64,000 bases of DNA, taken from the NCBI RefSeq assembly GCF_004135405.1, contig NZ_CP035491.1:2666001-2730000 (forward strand). The letters are read 5' to 3'. Origin of the DNA: Agromyces protaetiae (GTDB taxonomy: Bacteria; Actinomycetota; Actinomycetes; Actinomycetales; Microbacteriaceae). Below are positions 63,991 through 64,000 of the stretch, one piece after another. The position numbers and the translations under genes are program-made. Under the pieces are notes generated by a model. It made no database searches. It saw nothing but the letters and a program-made list of their open reading frames with translations, and was not told where the DNA came from. The first letter of the stretch is position 1. Every line of letters begins with the position of its first letter.

Positions 63991-64000
63991 AAGGGGAGGT
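63991..64000 (+). promoter_or_regulatory. Strong ribosome site at the window edge (AAGGGGAGGT)
   Basis: A near-perfect Shine-Dalgarno sequence ends the window and predicts a + strand start codon a few bases beyond, for a gene divergent from ctaC. The gene itself is not visible. Confidence 0.55.

Overview
The window is very GC-rich (near 70% by eye) and reads as chromosomal backbone of an actinobacterium, most likely a Microbacteriaceae member. Supporting this are RbpA, PafB/PafC, an imuA-imuB-dnaE2 cassette, a qcrCAB/ctaE/ctaCDF bc1-aa3 respiratory cluster, TatA/TatC next to a HelY-type helicase, and many genes whose TANNNT -10 box sits 6-8 nt before the start codon (leaderless transcription). 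I see no transposase, prophage, CRISPR array or rRNA. No gene-free stretch exceeds about 220 bp.

Layout. 1-3.9 kb: two DszC/SfnB-like acyl-CoA-dehydrogenase-fold genes (the first cut by the window edge), an APC permease and an Lrp/AsnC regulator. 4.1-7.6 kb: a frameshifted ferritin-like/VIT1 protein, a lipoprotein, a DUF3097 protein and an alpha/beta hydrolase. 7.6-14.2 kb: the damage-tolerance block imuA-imuB-dnaE2 on the minus strand, a perfect LexA-type box at imuA, and a divergent SRAP (YedK/HMCES) gene; imuB carries a frameshift. 14.3-17.3 kb: a GT2/GtrA-like glycosyltransferase, a GT-C-type membrane glycosyltransferase and tRNA-Leu(GAG). 17.4-30.7 kb: an M20 peptidase, UppP, a PAC2 protein, a HAD hydrolase, TrmI, an FKBP lipoprotein, PafB, PafC, TatA, TatC, HelY and Lnt. 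This is the usual actinobacterial neighbourhood of the Pup-proteasome genes, but those genes are absent. 30.8-41.8 kb: RbpA, a GDPD / SPFH (frameshifted) / NfeD operon, an SDR, an HdeD-like protein, a UvrA-like ABC protein, GrpB, TetR and small membrane or lipoprotein genes. 41.9-49.2 kb: a serine hydrolase, a SpaA-like surface adhesin, a GIY-YIG protein, an ArsR / CDF / internally shortened ACR3-like cluster, a small zinc protein and an SDR. 49.2-54.3 kb: dhaKLM divergent from glpF-glpK (glycerol and dihydroxyacetone use). 54.4-64 kb: trpD, ctaE-qcrCAB, rlmA and the convergent ctaC-ctaD-ctaF genes.

Three genes (VIT1-like, imuB, SPFH) would each be restored by adding one base at or beside a short G/C run. 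This points either to homopolymer consensus errors or to three real disruptions. The most unusual non-genic signal is an over-represented word, GAGRCATCC (usually CGAGRCATCCG), found at least 34 times on both strands, in coding and intergenic DNA, at start codons and inside terminator stems.
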